Of a DNA stretch of 64,000 nt, positions 19,274-28,756 are shown in pieces. The position numbers and the translations under genes are program-made. The notes beneath the pieces are model-generated. The model searched no databases and was not told the DNA's origin. It worked only from the letters and a program-made list of their open reading frames with translations. Location: assembly GCA_021782365.1 (NCBI GenBank), contig JAJXVB010000007.1, forward strand, positions 62,001 through 126,000, in the 5' to 3' direction. Position 1 is the stretch's first letter. The number at the start of each line of letters is the position of its first letter. The DNA is from Pseudomonadota bacterium (GTDB taxonomy: Bacteria > Pseudomonadota > Gammaproteobacteria > Burkholderiales > Gallionellaceae).

Positions 19274-20599
19274 ATGAAGAAGCTCTACATTAAGACCTAT
19301 GGCTGCCAGATGAACGAGTATGACTCGGACAAGATGGCCGACGTGCTTCGCGCCTGCGACGGGATGAGCCAGACGGACAGGATAGAGGAGGCCGATGTCA
19401 TCCTGTTCAACACCTGCTCGATACGCGAGAAGGCGGAAGACAAGGTGTTCTCCGATCTCGGGCGCGTGCGCCCGTTAAAGGAGGCAAGGCCCGATCTTCT
19501 GATCGGCGTGGGAGGGTGCGTCGCAAGCCAGGAAGGCGAGACGATCATCCGACGCGCACCCTATGTGGATGTGGTGTTCGGGCCGCAGACCCTGCACCGT
19601 CTTCCGGATCTGATCAAAACGCGGCGCGAGACTGGAAGCGCGCAGGTTGACATCAGCTTTCCAGAAATAGAGAAGTTCGACCATCTTCCCGTGCCGCAGA
19701 CGACGGCGGCATCCGCGTTCGTTTCGGTGATGGAGGGATGCAGCAAGTATTGCACATTCTGCGTCGTGCCCTATACGCGGGGAGAGGAGGTCTCGCGCCC
19801 TTTTGCTGACGTGATGCACGACGTCGAGGTGCTCACGGAACAGGGCGTGAAGGAGGTGACGCTGATAGGGCAGAACGTGAATGCCTATGCGGGCGAGGCG
19901 GAAGACGGGGATACGGTGGATTTCGCATACCTCATCCAGGCTATCGCGAGCCTTCCGGAAATCTCGCGCATACGCTATACGACCTCGCATCCGAGAGACA
20001 TGAGCCAGAGGCTGATCGATGTCTATGCGAATACGCCGAAGCTCGTGAGCCACCTTCATCTGCCCGTGCAATCGGGCTCCGACCGCATTCTGGCAGCGAT
20101 GAAGCGCGGCCATACCGTCCTGGAATACAAGTCCATCATCAGGCGAATCCGGGCTGCGCGCCCCGACATATGCATCTCGTCGGATTTCATCGTGGGTTTT
20201 CCTGGGGAGACGGAGCAGGATTTCGAACTCACGATGAAGCTGATCGAGGAGATCGGTTTCGACAACAGCTTCAGCTTTCTGTACAGCCCGCGCCCAGGAA
20301 CGCCAGCCGCCGAGATGAAGGACGACACGCCTGTTGATGTGAAATCCGAGCGACTGTATCGCCTCCAGGAGCTTCTGTTCAGGCAGGAGACTGCGGTCGC
20401 CGAAAACATGCTGGGCACCGTGCAGCGCGTGCTGGTGGAGGGCATCTCGAAGAAGGATGCGCTCGAGCTTGCGGGGCGCACCGACAACAACCGCGTGATC
20501 AACTTCAAAGGATCGCCCGGTATGATAGGGCGGTTCGCGGATGTCAGGGTGACCGAGGTGGTCAAGCATACCCTGCGCGGCGAGCTCGATGAAAAATAA
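19274..20599 (+). CDS. miaB: tRNA-2-methylthio-N6-dimethylallyladenosine synthase MiaB
   Basis: Radical-SAM methylthiotransferase that converts i6A37 to ms2i6A37. 441 aa from the ATG at 19274; the track start at 19157 lies inside the tRNA gene. Domains in order: N-terminal UPF0004 with cluster cysteines (TYGCQMN, NTCSIRE, GGCVAS), radical-SAM CxxxCxxC ([14 protein letters not shown]) and a C-terminal TRAM domain. It overlaps ybeY by 11 bases. In many proteobacteria phoH (ybeZ) sits between miaB and ybeY; it is absent here. Confidence 0.97.
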   Translation: MKKLYIKTYGCQMNEYDSDKMADVLRACDGMSQTDRIEEADVILFNTCSIREKAEDKVFSDLGRVRPLKEARPDLLIGVGGCVASQEGETIIRRAPYVDVVFGPQTLHRLPDLIKTRRETGSAQVDISFPEIEKFDHLPVPQTTAASAFVSVMEGCSKYCTFCVVPYTRGEEVSRPFADVMHDVEVLTEQGVKEVTLIGQNVNAYAGEAEDGDTVDFAYLIQAIASLPEISRIRYTTSHPRDMSQRLIDVYANTPKLVSHLHLPVQSGSDRILAAMKRGHTVLEYKSIIRRIRAARPDICISSDFIVGFPGETEQDFELTMKLIEEIGFDNSFSFLYSPRPGTPAAEMKDDTPVDVKSERLYRLQELLFRQETAVAENMLGTVQRVLVEGISKKDALELAGRTDNNRVINFKGSPGMIGRFADVRVTEVVKHTLRGELDEK

Positions 20600-21023
20600 G
20601 CTCTCACTTGCCGTGCAGTATGCAAGCGATGCGGCGCTGCTCCCCACGAGGCAGCAGCTGCGTCGCTGGGTTTCGGTCGCGATGCAGCAGGACCTCAGGA
20701 TGACCCTGCGCATCGTCGACGAGGCGGAGGGGCGCGAACTCAATCATGCCTATCGCGGGCGGGACTATGCGACCAACGTGCTGACCTTCGTCTACGACGA
20801 TGCCGGCTCGGGGGATGTGGCCATCTGCGCGCCTGTCGTCGAGCGCGAGGCGCTCGAACAGCACAAGGACCTGATGGCGCATTACGCGCACATGGTGATA
20901 CATGCGGTGCTGCACCTGCAGGGGTTCGATCACGAGACGGATGAGGATGCCAAGAGGATGGAGGCACTGGAAACCCGCTTGATGGTAAGATTGCGCTATC
21001 CCGATCCTTATATGGAAGCCTGA
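20589..21023 (+). CDS. ybeY: Endoribonuclease YbeY (rRNA maturation factor)
   Basis: Zinc-dependent single-strand endoribonuclease involved in 16S rRNA 3' maturation and ribosome quality control. 144 aa. The signature [17 protein letters not shown] matches the H3 zinc motif HxxxHLxGyDH, and [16 protein letters not shown] is the conserved upstream block. The ATG lies inside the end of miaB, implying translational coupling, and corC follows after 9 bases: a miaB-ybeY-corC operon. Confidence 0.95.
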   Translation: MKNKLSLAVQYASDAALLPTRQQLRRWVSVAMQQDLRMTLRIVDEAEGRELNHAYRGRDYATNVLTFVYDDAGSGDVAICAPVVEREALEQHKDLMAHYAHMVIHAVLHLQGFDHETDEDAKRMEALETRLMVRLRYPDPYMEA

Positions 21024-21032
21024 ATCCCAAAA

Positions 21033-21854
21033 ATGCCCGAACCCGAGAGTCACAAGCCGACGCTTTTGGAACGCCTGTCCGCGCTTTTGTTCCGCGAGCC
21101 GGAAGACCGCGAGCAGCTGATCGCGTTGCTGCATGGCGCTTATGAGAACAACCTGCTGGATGCCGATGCGCTGTCCATGATGGAGGGCGTGCTGCAGGTG
21201 TCGGAGAGACAGGTGCGCGAGATCATGATCCCCAGGGCGCAGATGGACGTGATCGACATCAGCCTCTCTCCCGAGGAATTCATCCCCTTCGTCATCGAAA
21301 CCGCGCATTCGCGCTTTCCCGTGGTCGAAGGCGACAAGGACAACATCATCGGCATCCTTCTGGCGAAAGACCTGTTGCGCTATTACGCGGGCGAGGAGTT
21401 CAACGTGCGCGACATGCTGCGCCCGGTCGTATTCGTGCCTGAAGCCAAGCGGCTGAATGTGCTGCTCAGGGAATTTAGGAGCAACCGCAACCACATCGCG
21501 CTGGTGGTGAACGAATACGGCGGCGTGTCCGGCATGGTGACGATAGAGGACGTGCTTGAACAGATCGTCGGTGACATCGAGGATGAGTACGATTTCGATG
21601 AGGAAGAGGACAACATCATTCCTGACGGCACGGGCAAGTTCCGCGTCAAGGCGGATACCGAGATAGCGGATTTCAATACAGTTCTGGGCTCGGACTTCAG
21701 CGACGAGGAATACGACACCGTGGGAGGCCTGGTGCTGAAAGCCGCAGGCAGGCTGCCAAAGTCCGGCGAGAGCCTGCATGTCGGAGGCCATGTGTTCACC
21801 GTGCTGCGCGCGGACAGCCGCAGGCTGCACACGCTTCTGGTTGGGAAGGAGTGA
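21033..21854 (+). CDS. corC: CorC/HlyC-family protein with CBS pair (YbeX)
   Basis: 273 aa soluble CNNM/CorC-type protein without the DUF21 membrane domain. After a short N-terminal helix region come two CBS domains (about residues 65-185; VREIMIPRAQMDVIDIS and VFVPEAKRLNVLLREF) and the C-terminal CorC_HlyC FAD-like domain (GVSGMVTIEDVLEQIVGDIEDEYD, VGGLVLKAAGRLPKSGE). Implicated in Mg/Co efflux and, through its linkage to ybeY, ribosome homeostasis. An lnt gene usually follows; here the next gene is convergent, one base away. Confidence 0.92.
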   Translation: MPEPESHKPTLLERLSALLFREPEDREQLIALLHGAYENNLLDADALSMMEGVLQVSERQVREIMIPRAQMDVIDISLSPEEFIPFVIETAHSRFPVVEGDKDNIIGILLAKDLLRYYAGEEFNVRDMLRPVVFVPEAKRLNVLLREFRSNRNHIALVVNEYGGVSGMVTIEDVLEQIVGDIEDEYDFDEEEDNIIPDGTGKFRVKADTEIADFNTVLGSDFSDEEYDTVGGLVLKAAGRLPKSGESLHVGGHVFTVLRADSRRLHTLLVGKE

Positions 21855-21855
21855 C

Positions 21856-24036
21856 TCAGGGAGCCTGCTGAACCAGTATCCGGGTCAGCGCATCTTGTCC
21901 TAGTGGCCTGTGATAGAGGAATCCCTGCATGGTGGAGCAGCCCGCGTTTTCGAGATAGCCTGCCTGCAATTCCGTCTCGACTCCTTCCGCGATCAGGTTC
22001 AGCCCAAGCTCCTTGGCGATCGAGATGATCGCGAGGATGATGGGCGAATGGGTATTCTCGAAAACGATCTCCTTCACGAATGACTGGTCTATCTTGATCG
22101 TGTGGATCGGGAAACGCTGAAGGTAGGCGAGTGAGGAATACCCCGTTCCAAAATCGTCTATCGCAACGCTGACCCCTGTCCTGCTCAGCATGTTGAGCTG
22201 GTCTATCGCATGGTTGGGATTGCGGATGCAGATGTTCTCGGTGATCTCGACCTCTATCTGGCTCGGGGAAATGTCATACCGCAGCAGCGCTTCCTTGAGT
22301 TTCCTGGGAAAGCCGCGTTCCAGGCATTGGGGTGAGAGATTGATGGAGAGCCTGGAAGGGCTGATGCCTGCCTCGTTCCAGGCTGCAAGATGTTTAAGCG
22401 TGGTCTCGAGCATCCATTCGCTGATCGGCACGATGAGCCCGTTTTCTTCCGCGTAGGGCAAAAAATCGCCGGGAGTCAGCATGCCGCGCATCGGATGCCG
22501 CCAGCGCATCAGCGCCTCGACCCCGGTGATGCGGCCGGTGGCGATATCCACTTGTGGCTGGTAGTGCATCTCAAGCTCGCTTCTCTCGAGCGCCTTGCGC
22601 AGGTCCTTCTCGAGAGCGAGCTTCTGATGCGATGCGTCCACCATCGAGGTGTCATAGAAGCCATGCCCGTTCTTCCCTTGCGCCTTCACGTGGTACATCG
22701 CGAGATCCGCGTGGCGGATCAATTCCTCTATCGACGACCCGTCGTCCGGATAGAGCGCGATGCCTATGCTGGCCGATATCTGCGCCTCATTGCTGCCGAA
22801 ATGGAAAGGCTGCTGCAACGACTTGAGAAATTTTTCCGCAACCTCGATGGCATCCTGCTTTTCCTTGAGGTCCGTCATCAAGAGGATGAACTCGTCTCCT
22901 CCGATGCGCGCGAGTGTGTCACCTCTGCGCAGGGATCCCTTCAGGCGTGTCGCAACCTGTCTCAAGAGTTCGTCTCCGGTGACATGGCCCATCGTGTCGT
23001 TGACCAGCTTGAAACGGTCGAGATCGATGAACATCACCGCAAGTTTCGAGTCATTCCGCTTGCATTGGATGATCGACAGGCCGAGCCTGTCCTTGAAAAG
23101 AGCCCTGTTCGGCAGATCGGTCAGGATGTCGTGATAGGCCTGATAGGTGATCAGGGCCTCGGCTCGCTTGCGCTCGGTGATGTCGCGCGCGACGCCATAG
23201 GTGCCAAAATACTCTCCGCTGCTTTTCCGGGTGTCGGACAGATACATTCCCATCGAGTTGAAAGAAATGGTCAGCAGCGAATTTTCGAACGTGATGCTTC
23301 CGCCCAGCGCCTTGTGGCACTTGAGGCGAAGCTCGACATTGCTCGATGCGCGCTCTCCCACCCTTCTTTCCTGAAAGACATATCTGGCCTGCTCGACGTC
23401 TTCCTCGTGGACCAGCATGGAATAATGCTGGCCTATCAGTTCCTCTCGCGTGTATCCGAGCAGCTGCTGCACCCGGTTGTTGACGAAGGTGAATTTTCCA
23501 TCCTCGTCCAGCGCATAGATGATATCCGGGGAATTGTCGACGAGATAACGGTAGTTCTTCTCGGAATTTTCGAGCTGCATCGTGACCTGTCGATGTTTTT
23601 CAGCAAGGGCTCGCTGCTTCAAGACATTGTCCACGGTCTTCAGGAGCTCTTCCCTGGCATAGGGCTTTCTGAGGTAGTCGAATGCGCCGCGTTTTAGCGC
23701 CCCGATCGCCGAATCGATGTCGGTGTTTCCGCTGATGACGACCACGTCGGTTTCCGGGGTGTCGGCATTGATGACGCTCATGATATCGAGCCCGCTCATG
23801 TCGGGCAGCCTCATGTCGAGGAGCACCAGATCGAACTTTTCCTGGCGCAGCAGCTTGATTGCATCCTCGCCGCTGCCGGCAGTGGCCAGTTTGAAATTGA
23901 AGGGCTTCAGGAGTTCATGAAGGCTGCTCAGCATCCTTGGTTCATCGTCCACGAGCAGGATGCTGGGTATTCTGTTCGCTTCAGAGGCCTCACCCATGAG
24001 CGCTGCCGCAAAATTCAACGAGTGTGCGGCATTCAT
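21856..24036 (-). CDS. Response regulator with PAS, GGDEF and EAL domains
   Basis: 726-aa c-di-GMP signalling protein. Receiver domain (residues 25-140) with acidic pair VDDE and phospho-acceptor Asp73 (VLLDMRLPD); PAS (about 160-285, YALDEDGKFTFVNNRVQQLLGY); GGDEF (about 300-460) with intact RIGGDEF and an inhibitory I-site RRGD five residues upstream; EAL (about 475-720) with EALMRWRHP, the loop DDFGTGYSS and EGVET. Both catalytic sites look intact, so net output cannot be predicted. Its start overlaps the kinase gene by 4 bases (ATGA), making the upstream HDOD kinase the obvious cognate sensor. Confidence 0.93.
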   Translation of the reverse strand: MNAAHSLNFAAALMGEASEANRIPSILLVDDEPRMLSSLHELLKPFNFKLATAGSGEDAIKLLRQEKFDLVLLDMRLPDMSGLDIMSVINADTPETDVVVISGNTDIDSAIGALKRGAFDYLRKPYAREELLKTVDNVLKQRALAEKHRQVTMQLENSEKNYRYLVDNSPDIIYALDEDGKFTFVNNRVQQLLGYTREELIGQHYSMLVHEEDVEQARYVFQERRVGERASSNVELRLKCHKALGGSITFENSLLTISFNSMGMYLSDTRKSSGEYFGTYGVARDITERKRAEALITYQAYHDILTDLPNRALFKDRLGLSIIQCKRNDSKLAVMFIDLDRFKLVNDTMGHVTGDELLRQVATRLKGSLRRGDTLARIGGDEFILLMTDLKEKQDAIEVAEKFLKSLQQPFHFGSNEAQISASIGIALYPDDGSSIEELIRHADLAMYHVKAQGKNGHGFYDTSMVDASHQKLALEKDLRKALERSELEMHYQPQVDIATGRITGVEALMRWRHPMRGMLTPGDFLPYAEENGLIVPISEWMLETTLKHLAAWNEAGISPSRLSINLSPQCLERGFPRKLKEALLRYDISPSQIEVEITENICIRNPNHAIDQLNMLSRTGVSVAIDDFGTGYSSLAYLQRFPIHTIKIDQSFVKEIVFENTHSPIILAIISIAKELGLNLIAEGVETELQAGYLENAGCSTMQGFLYHRPLGQDALTRILVQQAP

Positions 24037-26150
24037 GATTGAGCCGCCGCGTATTTTGGATGTTCCGCTTTTGCTGCGGCAACGGGAAGGAGGACCGTGA
24101 AGGTGGTTCCTGATGGCCCGCTGTCGCAGCTGATGATCCCTCCGATTTTCTTGACCAGATCGTGGATGATGCTGAGTCCCAGGCCCCGGTTCTCTCCTCG
24201 TTTGCTGCTTCTGACCGGAGAGAAGAGGTTGGCCAGCACTTCTTCAGGGATACCGGCCCCGCTATCGCTGATGCGAAGCTCGCAATAGGCTTTACCATCC
24301 TGGATCTTGCGGCCGCTGTTCCTGACTTCTATGGTTCCCCCGTTGGGCAGCGCCTCGACCGCGTTCTTGATCAGATTCAAGAGGATCTGCTTCAGCGGAT
24401 CGGCAGAACACGCGATTTCGTCTGGCTTGTCGCCCGTCTTGACGACGATGTTCACCGTGGAAGGCAAATAGCGGCTTACGGAGAATAAGCGCACTACATC
24501 CTTCAGCACGCCGTTGACCTCCGTGGTATCTGATTCCTGTGGCTGTTCGGCGAGTGAGCCCACGATGCGGCCTACGCGGTCGATCTCCTCATTCAGTATC
24601 GAAAGCTCCTCGACGATGGGCTCGTTTCTTGCGATCTTGTCATCGAGCACGCCCAGATAATTCTTGATGATGGAAAGCGGGTTGTTCACCTCGTGGATCA
24701 CCTTGCGCGAAGTTTCCTGGTGCGCCTGATTTATCTTGGCGATGCTCTTCTCGATCTCGGATCTTAGCTGGGTTGCCGACTTCAGCGATGCGGCTGCCTG
24801 TGTCGCGTAGGATTTCAGGAAACGCTCGCTGTCCCATAGTTCGGATGCCTGGGGGGCCGAGAGCCCTCCCACCAGGACGCCCAGGCAGGATTGCTCGATC
24901 ATCAATGGCATGTAAACGAGGTATTCCGTTTTCATGCTGCGCAAAAGCTGCTGGTCAACGATGCTCAAGGAATCATCGCGCCTGATGAATGTGACCTGGC
25001 GCTTCTGCACCGACTCCGCAACCGCGCATTCGTCGGTCAGGGGTATGGAGATTTCGCTGATGCGCTGCTGGTTTTCTGTGATGGGAACGCCTGTGAGCGT
25101 TTTTGCGTGGTTCAACAGCAGCAGTGTGTCGTCGAAATTGAAAAGAACACAAGCGGTGCGCGCGATGGTTTCGAGCAGTTCTCGCCCGCTGCAGCGGGAA
25201 AAGGATTGGGCGGCCGCAGATACGAGGGATGTATTCCTGACTTCGTCTGCCAGCCTTGCCTGTTTCTTGTCCTCGGCCTTTGCGGGAGGGAGATATTCGG
25301 CGGCTGGCGGGGCTGCTTCGCTAAGATTGATGCCGAAATAGGATGCGGCAGTCCTGGTCTGCGCTTCCACGGCATTCAGAATCGTTTGAAGATCATCGTC
25401 ATTCATGCCGCAAAGCTCTCCTGCGCCGTTTAGCGCATCGGGCTTGTAGCTGCTCAGGAGGTGAGCAAGGCACACCAGACGGATCAGCGGGTGCGCGGAT
25501 TTCAGGCGTCCGATGGGCTCGTGGTGGTAACGCACGCTGTCCGCCATGAAAGAATCCAGGTTCCAGCGCTCGATAAGCCATGCTCCCGCTTCTGCATGCG
25601 TCATTCCCATCGAACTCGTCTCGACCGAGCATAGATGCTCGTCATCCATCGCCATGAAGTTCGATCCATATGCTCCGGTACTCAAGAGCGCCAAACGTCC
25701 TGCATCGTGCAGCAGGCCAGCGAGATACGCTTCCTCGATATGGGGATAGGATATTTTTCTTGCGAGCTCGCGGGCAATCACTGCGGTTTTTAACGCATGC
25801 GCCCAGAAGCCTTCGAGTTCGATGCCATGCGAGAGGTTGTTGAAAGTCTGAAATATGGATTCGCTGATCACCAGCGTCTTGGTCATTTCGACGCCAAGCA
25901 CGTTGAGCGCCTGCATCAGGCCGATCTTGCGGTTGCCGCGGTTATAAGCGGCGCCGTTTGCAATGTTCAGAACCTTGATCGCAATGCCTGCGTCATGCGC
26001 GATGAGTTTGGCCAGTTCGCCTATCCCTGCCTCTTCCTTCTGACAGAGATTGAGCAGTTTCGAGAGTATCTGCGGCATGACCGGGAGACGCGCCACCAGC
26101 AGTTTATTGCGAATAGTCTGATCAGATCTTTGCATTTTTGCGAGGTGCAT
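24033..26150 (-). CDS. HDOD-GAF sensor histidine kinase
   Basis: 705-aa soluble kinase. N-terminal HDOD domain (about residues 20-215, ARLPVMPQILSKLLNLCQ), a GAF-like sensor domain (about 310-460), HisKA with the phospho-acceptor His in KVIHEVNNPLSIIKNYLGVL, and HATPase with N-box NLIKNAVEAL, G1 SDSGAGIPEE and G2 RGLGLSIIHD. No transmembrane segments are seen, so it senses an internal signal. It is the first gene of a two-gene operon with the RR-PAS-GGDEF-EAL protein. The FNR-type site at 26290 is about 146 bases upstream of its start and could affect it as well. Confidence 0.92.
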   Translation of the reverse strand: MHLAKMQRSDQTIRNKLLVARLPVMPQILSKLLNLCQKEEAGIGELAKLIAHDAGIAIKVLNIANGAAYNRGNRKIGLMQALNVLGVEMTKTLVISESIFQTFNNLSHGIELEGFWAHALKTAVIARELARKISYPHIEEAYLAGLLHDAGRLALLSTGAYGSNFMAMDDEHLCSVETSSMGMTHAEAGAWLIERWNLDSFMADSVRYHHEPIGRLKSAHPLIRLVCLAHLLSSYKPDALNGAGELCGMNDDDLQTILNAVEAQTRTAASYFGINLSEAAPPAAEYLPPAKAEDKKQARLADEVRNTSLVSAAAQSFSRCSGRELLETIARTACVLFNFDDTLLLLNHAKTLTGVPITENQQRISEISIPLTDECAVAESVQKRQVTFIRRDDSLSIVDQQLLRSMKTEYLVYMPLMIEQSCLGVLVGGLSAPQASELWDSERFLKSYATQAAASLKSATQLRSEIEKSIAKINQAHQETSRKVIHEVNNPLSIIKNYLGVLDDKIARNEPIVEELSILNEEIDRVGRIVGSLAEQPQESDTTEVNGVLKDVVRLFSVSRYLPSTVNIVVKTGDKPDEIACSADPLKQILLNLIKNAVEALPNGGTIEVRNSGRKIQDGKAYCELRISDSGAGIPEEVLANLFSPVRSSKRGENRGLGLSIIHDLVKKIGGIISCDSGPSGTTFTVLLPVAAAKAEHPKYAAAQS

Positions 26151-26289
26151 TCTGTTACCTGATGCACCGATTCCCCCTGCGTTGCCGTCTAAACAGAGAT
26201 TGTCTTTGAGGCTATTTAGAATCTCCCTGATATAACAATATCACAATGTGTATGAAAAATGCAGCAAAAATGGATATTTCTGCCAAAAA

Positions 26290-26336
26290 TTGATCTAGAT
26301 CAATATTCCGATGAAAGCCTGAATATATCCTTCATA
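26290..26336 (+). promoter_or_regulatory. FNR/ANR box with class II-spaced promoter
   Basis: TTGATCTAGATCAA (26290-26303) is an exact match to the FNR/ANR consensus TTGATNNNNATCAA, also palindromic through its centre. A good -10 hexamer TATATC lies at 26324-26329, which would start transcription near 26336-26338. That puts the box centre at about -40 to -41.5, the class II activator position. It points at the short ORF at 26375. The same box could also influence the divergent HDOD kinase gene. Only sequence evidence; no FNR gene is in the window. Confidence 0.8.
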
Positions 26337-26374
26337 CCGGCTGTTTGGCCCAATCAACTACGGAGGATGTCGGA

Positions 26375-26467
26375 ATGCAAAGCTCACTGCCACTATTGTT
26401 TGTCTTTTCGCCATATCTTGTTTTGGCATTCATGATCATGTTCAGCGGATCTCCTACACGCCATTGA
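26375..26467 (+). CDS. Predicted 30-aa single-span membrane peptide
   Basis: Too short for the ORF track. ATG at 26375 preceded by GGAGG with an 8-base spacing, the best Shine-Dalgarno in this 520-bp gap. The product MQSSLPLLFVFSPYLVLAFM... is one hydrophobic helix of about 20 residues ending in GSPTRH. It lies about 40 bases after the predicted start of an FNR-class-II promoter and about 70 bases before a strong terminator, so it forms its own roughly 225-nt transcript. I do not recognise a family; size and topology recall small subunits of oxidases or membrane-regulatory peptides, but similarity is not shown. Alternatively the transcript is an sRNA and the ORF is fortuitous. Confidence 0.5.
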   Translation: MQSSLPLLFVFSPYLVLAFMIMFSGSPTRH

Positions 26468-26538
26468 TCTTCATGCGCTTCATGCGCTTCTTGCCCATAC
26501 AACCTTATGGTTGAGTTTTACAATGATCGCGTTTTCAT

Positions 26539-26563
26539 TCCCTCGCTTGCGAGGGATTTTTTT
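26539..26563 (+). terminator. Strong Rho-independent terminator
   Basis: TCCCTCGC-TT-GCGAGGGA (effective loop CTTG) followed by seven Ts. It separates the short FNR-box transcript from the chemoreceptor gene. Confidence 0.9.
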
Positions 26564-26673
26564 ACCTGCGATGCTCTCGATTAAAGTATTATCCTTGATT
26601 GCCGATAAGGGTATACCACGTTGATCATCGAGGCGTCGGGCGAGAGACCCGATATCCGCAGGGGGAATGCAAA

Positions 26674-28752
26674 TTGAAGAACAATCAGCCGGTGACGCAG
26701 CACGAGCATTTGCTTCCGGAAGGAACGCTCCTCGTTTCAAAAACCGATCTCAAGGGCATCATCACCTATGCAAACGACGCATTTGTCGAGATAAGCGGCT
26801 TCTCTAGGGAAGAGCTTATCGGCAAGAGCCATAACATCGTCCGCCATCCCGACATGCCGCCATCTGCATTCAAATGGCTATGGGATACGCTTTCATGCGG
26901 ATTGCCGTGGCGCGGCATCGTGAAGAACCGTTGCAAGAATGGCGACTATTACTGGGTGAAGGCGCTGGTTTCCCCCATCAGCGAAAATGGCAAGGTTATC
27001 GGATATCTTTCGGTAAGGCACAAGCCTTCGAGGGAGGAGGTCGGCGAGGCACAGACGTTATACCAAAAGCTCAACGAGACCGGCGCCACGATAGGCTCCA
27101 GGTTCGACAAGTTCAGGTTCAGGAATCTTTCGCTGAACTTGAAGCTTCAGCTCCTCATACAGCCTGTGCTTTTCATCGTTCTGGCAAGCGCTACCTATCT
27201 GCTTTATGGAGAGATGAAATCGACCATGCTGGAGCATGCAAGGCAGCGGTCAGAAGCGACCGCGATGCAGGTGATAGACAGCGCGAACATGCTGATGGTG
27301 ACAGGCCAGATCAGCGAGCCGGAAAACCGCAAGCTTCTGATCAGGAAGATCATGGAGGGCCAGCATCTCACATCGCTGCGCCTGGTGCGCACAGAACAGG
27401 TGGTCAAGCAGTTCGGCCCGGGGCTGCCTGAAGAGCATCTGGATGATCCGCTGATCAAGGAGACGATAGAGGCATCGGTCAAGGCAGGAAAGTCGCTGCC
27501 GCATTTCAGCCAGGAAAAGGTCGGCGGCAAGCTCCTCTTCAGGGCGATCACGCCCTATATCGAATCGCATGGGTTTCACGGCACGGATTGCCTGAGCTGC
27601 CATTCGGTCGAAGTGGGGAGTTCGAACGGCGCATCCGACATCACCCTCGATCTGACAAGCGAATATGCGCATCTGCACAATCTTCTGATCACGCTGATAG
27701 GTTCGCAGATCGGCATACAGCTTTTCATCTTCCTGGTGATGAGGTTCGGCTTCAAGCGGTTTGTCGAGCGCCCCCTGGTCGGCATGGAGAAGCAGTTCGA
27801 GGGCGTGATAGAGGGCAATCTTGCAAGCGACATCGACATCTCGGGGCGCGATGAGCCGGGGATACTCTATTGCAAGCTGCAGGTCATGCAGTCCCAGATC
27901 CAGGTGATGCTGGACGAGATGGAATTGGCGGCATCCATCATCATGGAACACAGCACGGAGCTCGACGAGAAGGTGGTCAGGGTGGCCGAGCAGTCATCCA
28001 ACCAGCGCAACAACATCCAGCAGATCACGAGCAGCATGGAGGGCTTCAGCCGGTCCGTATCGCAGGTCGCTCAGGATGCCAGGGATTCGGCAGGGGCTGC
28101 CACGAGCTCGCAGGGCATGATAGAGGACAGCAACAGGCGCATGGAGCAGGCTGTGCTCTCCGCATCCAAGGTGGTCAAGGCGGTGCGCTCATCCAGCGAT
28201 GCGATAGACGATCTGAAATCGGCCATCCAGAAGATAGGCGACATCAGCAAGGTCATCAAGGAGATCGCCGACCAGACCAACCTGCTCGCCTTGAACGCGG
28301 CGATAGAGGCGGCGCGCGCAGGCGAACAGGGCAGGGGATTCGCGGTGGTCGCAGACGAGGTGAGAAAGCTTGCCGAACGGACGGGCTCCAGCACGACCGA
28401 CATCGCCAGCATGGTAGGAAACATCCATGCGGTGAGCCAGAGCGTCGTCGAATCCATGCACGAGGCGATCAGGGAGGTCGAGGAGGAATCCAAGATCGTC
28501 CATGAGAATGGCGAGACGCTGAAGCAGATCATGGATGTGAGCCGCATGGTGACAGGAAATGCGCAGCGCATCGCCGAGGCTTCCAAGGACCAGTCCGTCG
28601 CGAGCGAGAACGTGTCTCACAACCTCGAAAGCATCTCCGATCTGGTGAACAGCAACGTGAGCATCGCGGAGGATGCGAGGTATGCCTCTCTCGAGCTTTC
28701 GAAGTCGGCGACCGAACTTCAGGCCTTGATCAGGCAGTTGAACAAGAAATGA
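26674..28752 (+). CDS. PAS-containing methyl-accepting chemotaxis protein with a periplasmic haem-c motif
   Basis: 692-aa chemoreceptor from a TTG start at 26674 preceded by GGGGGA; the ATG at 26599 has no ribosome site. Order: N-terminal PAS of the Aer type (residues about 15-120, [28 protein letters not shown]), TM1 (about 158-180), a periplasmic domain of about 155 residues, TM2 (about 336-360), HAMP, then the signalling domain with the canonical tip [31 protein letters not shown]. The periplasmic domain contains CLSCH (Cys306, Cys309, His310), a c-type haem attachment motif. This suggests redox, oxygen or NO sensing outside the membrane in addition to the cytoplasmic PAS. No CheR-docking pentapeptide is seen at the C-terminus (ends QLNKK). 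Confidence 0.9.
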   Translation: MKNNQPVTQHEHLLPEGTLLVSKTDLKGIITYANDAFVEISGFSREELIGKSHNIVRHPDMPPSAFKWLWDTLSCGLPWRGIVKNRCKNGDYYWVKALVSPISENGKVIGYLSVRHKPSREEVGEAQTLYQKLNETGATIGSRFDKFRFRNLSLNLKLQLLIQPVLFIVLASATYLLYGEMKSTMLEHARQRSEATAMQVIDSANMLMVTGQISEPENRKLLIRKIMEGQHLTSLRLVRTEQVVKQFGPGLPEEHLDDPLIKETIEASVKAGKSLPHFSQEKVGGKLLFRAITPYIESHGFHGTDCLSCHSVEVGSSNGASDITLDLTSEYAHLHNLLITLIGSQIGIQLFIFLVMRFGFKRFVERPLVGMEKQFEGVIEGNLASDIDISGRDEPGILYCKLQVMQSQIQVMLDEMELAASIIMEHSTELDEKVVRVAEQSSNQRNNIQQITSSMEGFSRSVSQVAQDARDSAGAATSSQGMIEDSNRRMEQAVLSASKVVKAVRSSSDAIDDLKSAIQKIGDISKVIKEIADQTNLLALNAAIEAARAGEQGRGFAVVADEVRKLAERTGSSTTDIASMVGNIHAVSQSVVESMHEAIREVEEESKIVHENGETLKQIMDVSRMVTGNAQRIAEASKDQSVASENVSHNLESISDLVNSNVSIAEDARYASLELSKSATELQALIRQLNKK

Positions 28753-28756
28753 TGCG

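Noticed and set aside
20604-21830. 408-codon minus-strand ORF
   Set aside because: Shadow of ybeY and corC.
22390-23697. 435-codon plus-strand ORF
   Set aside because: Lies opposite the RR-PAS-GGDEF-EAL gene whose motifs are unequivocal.
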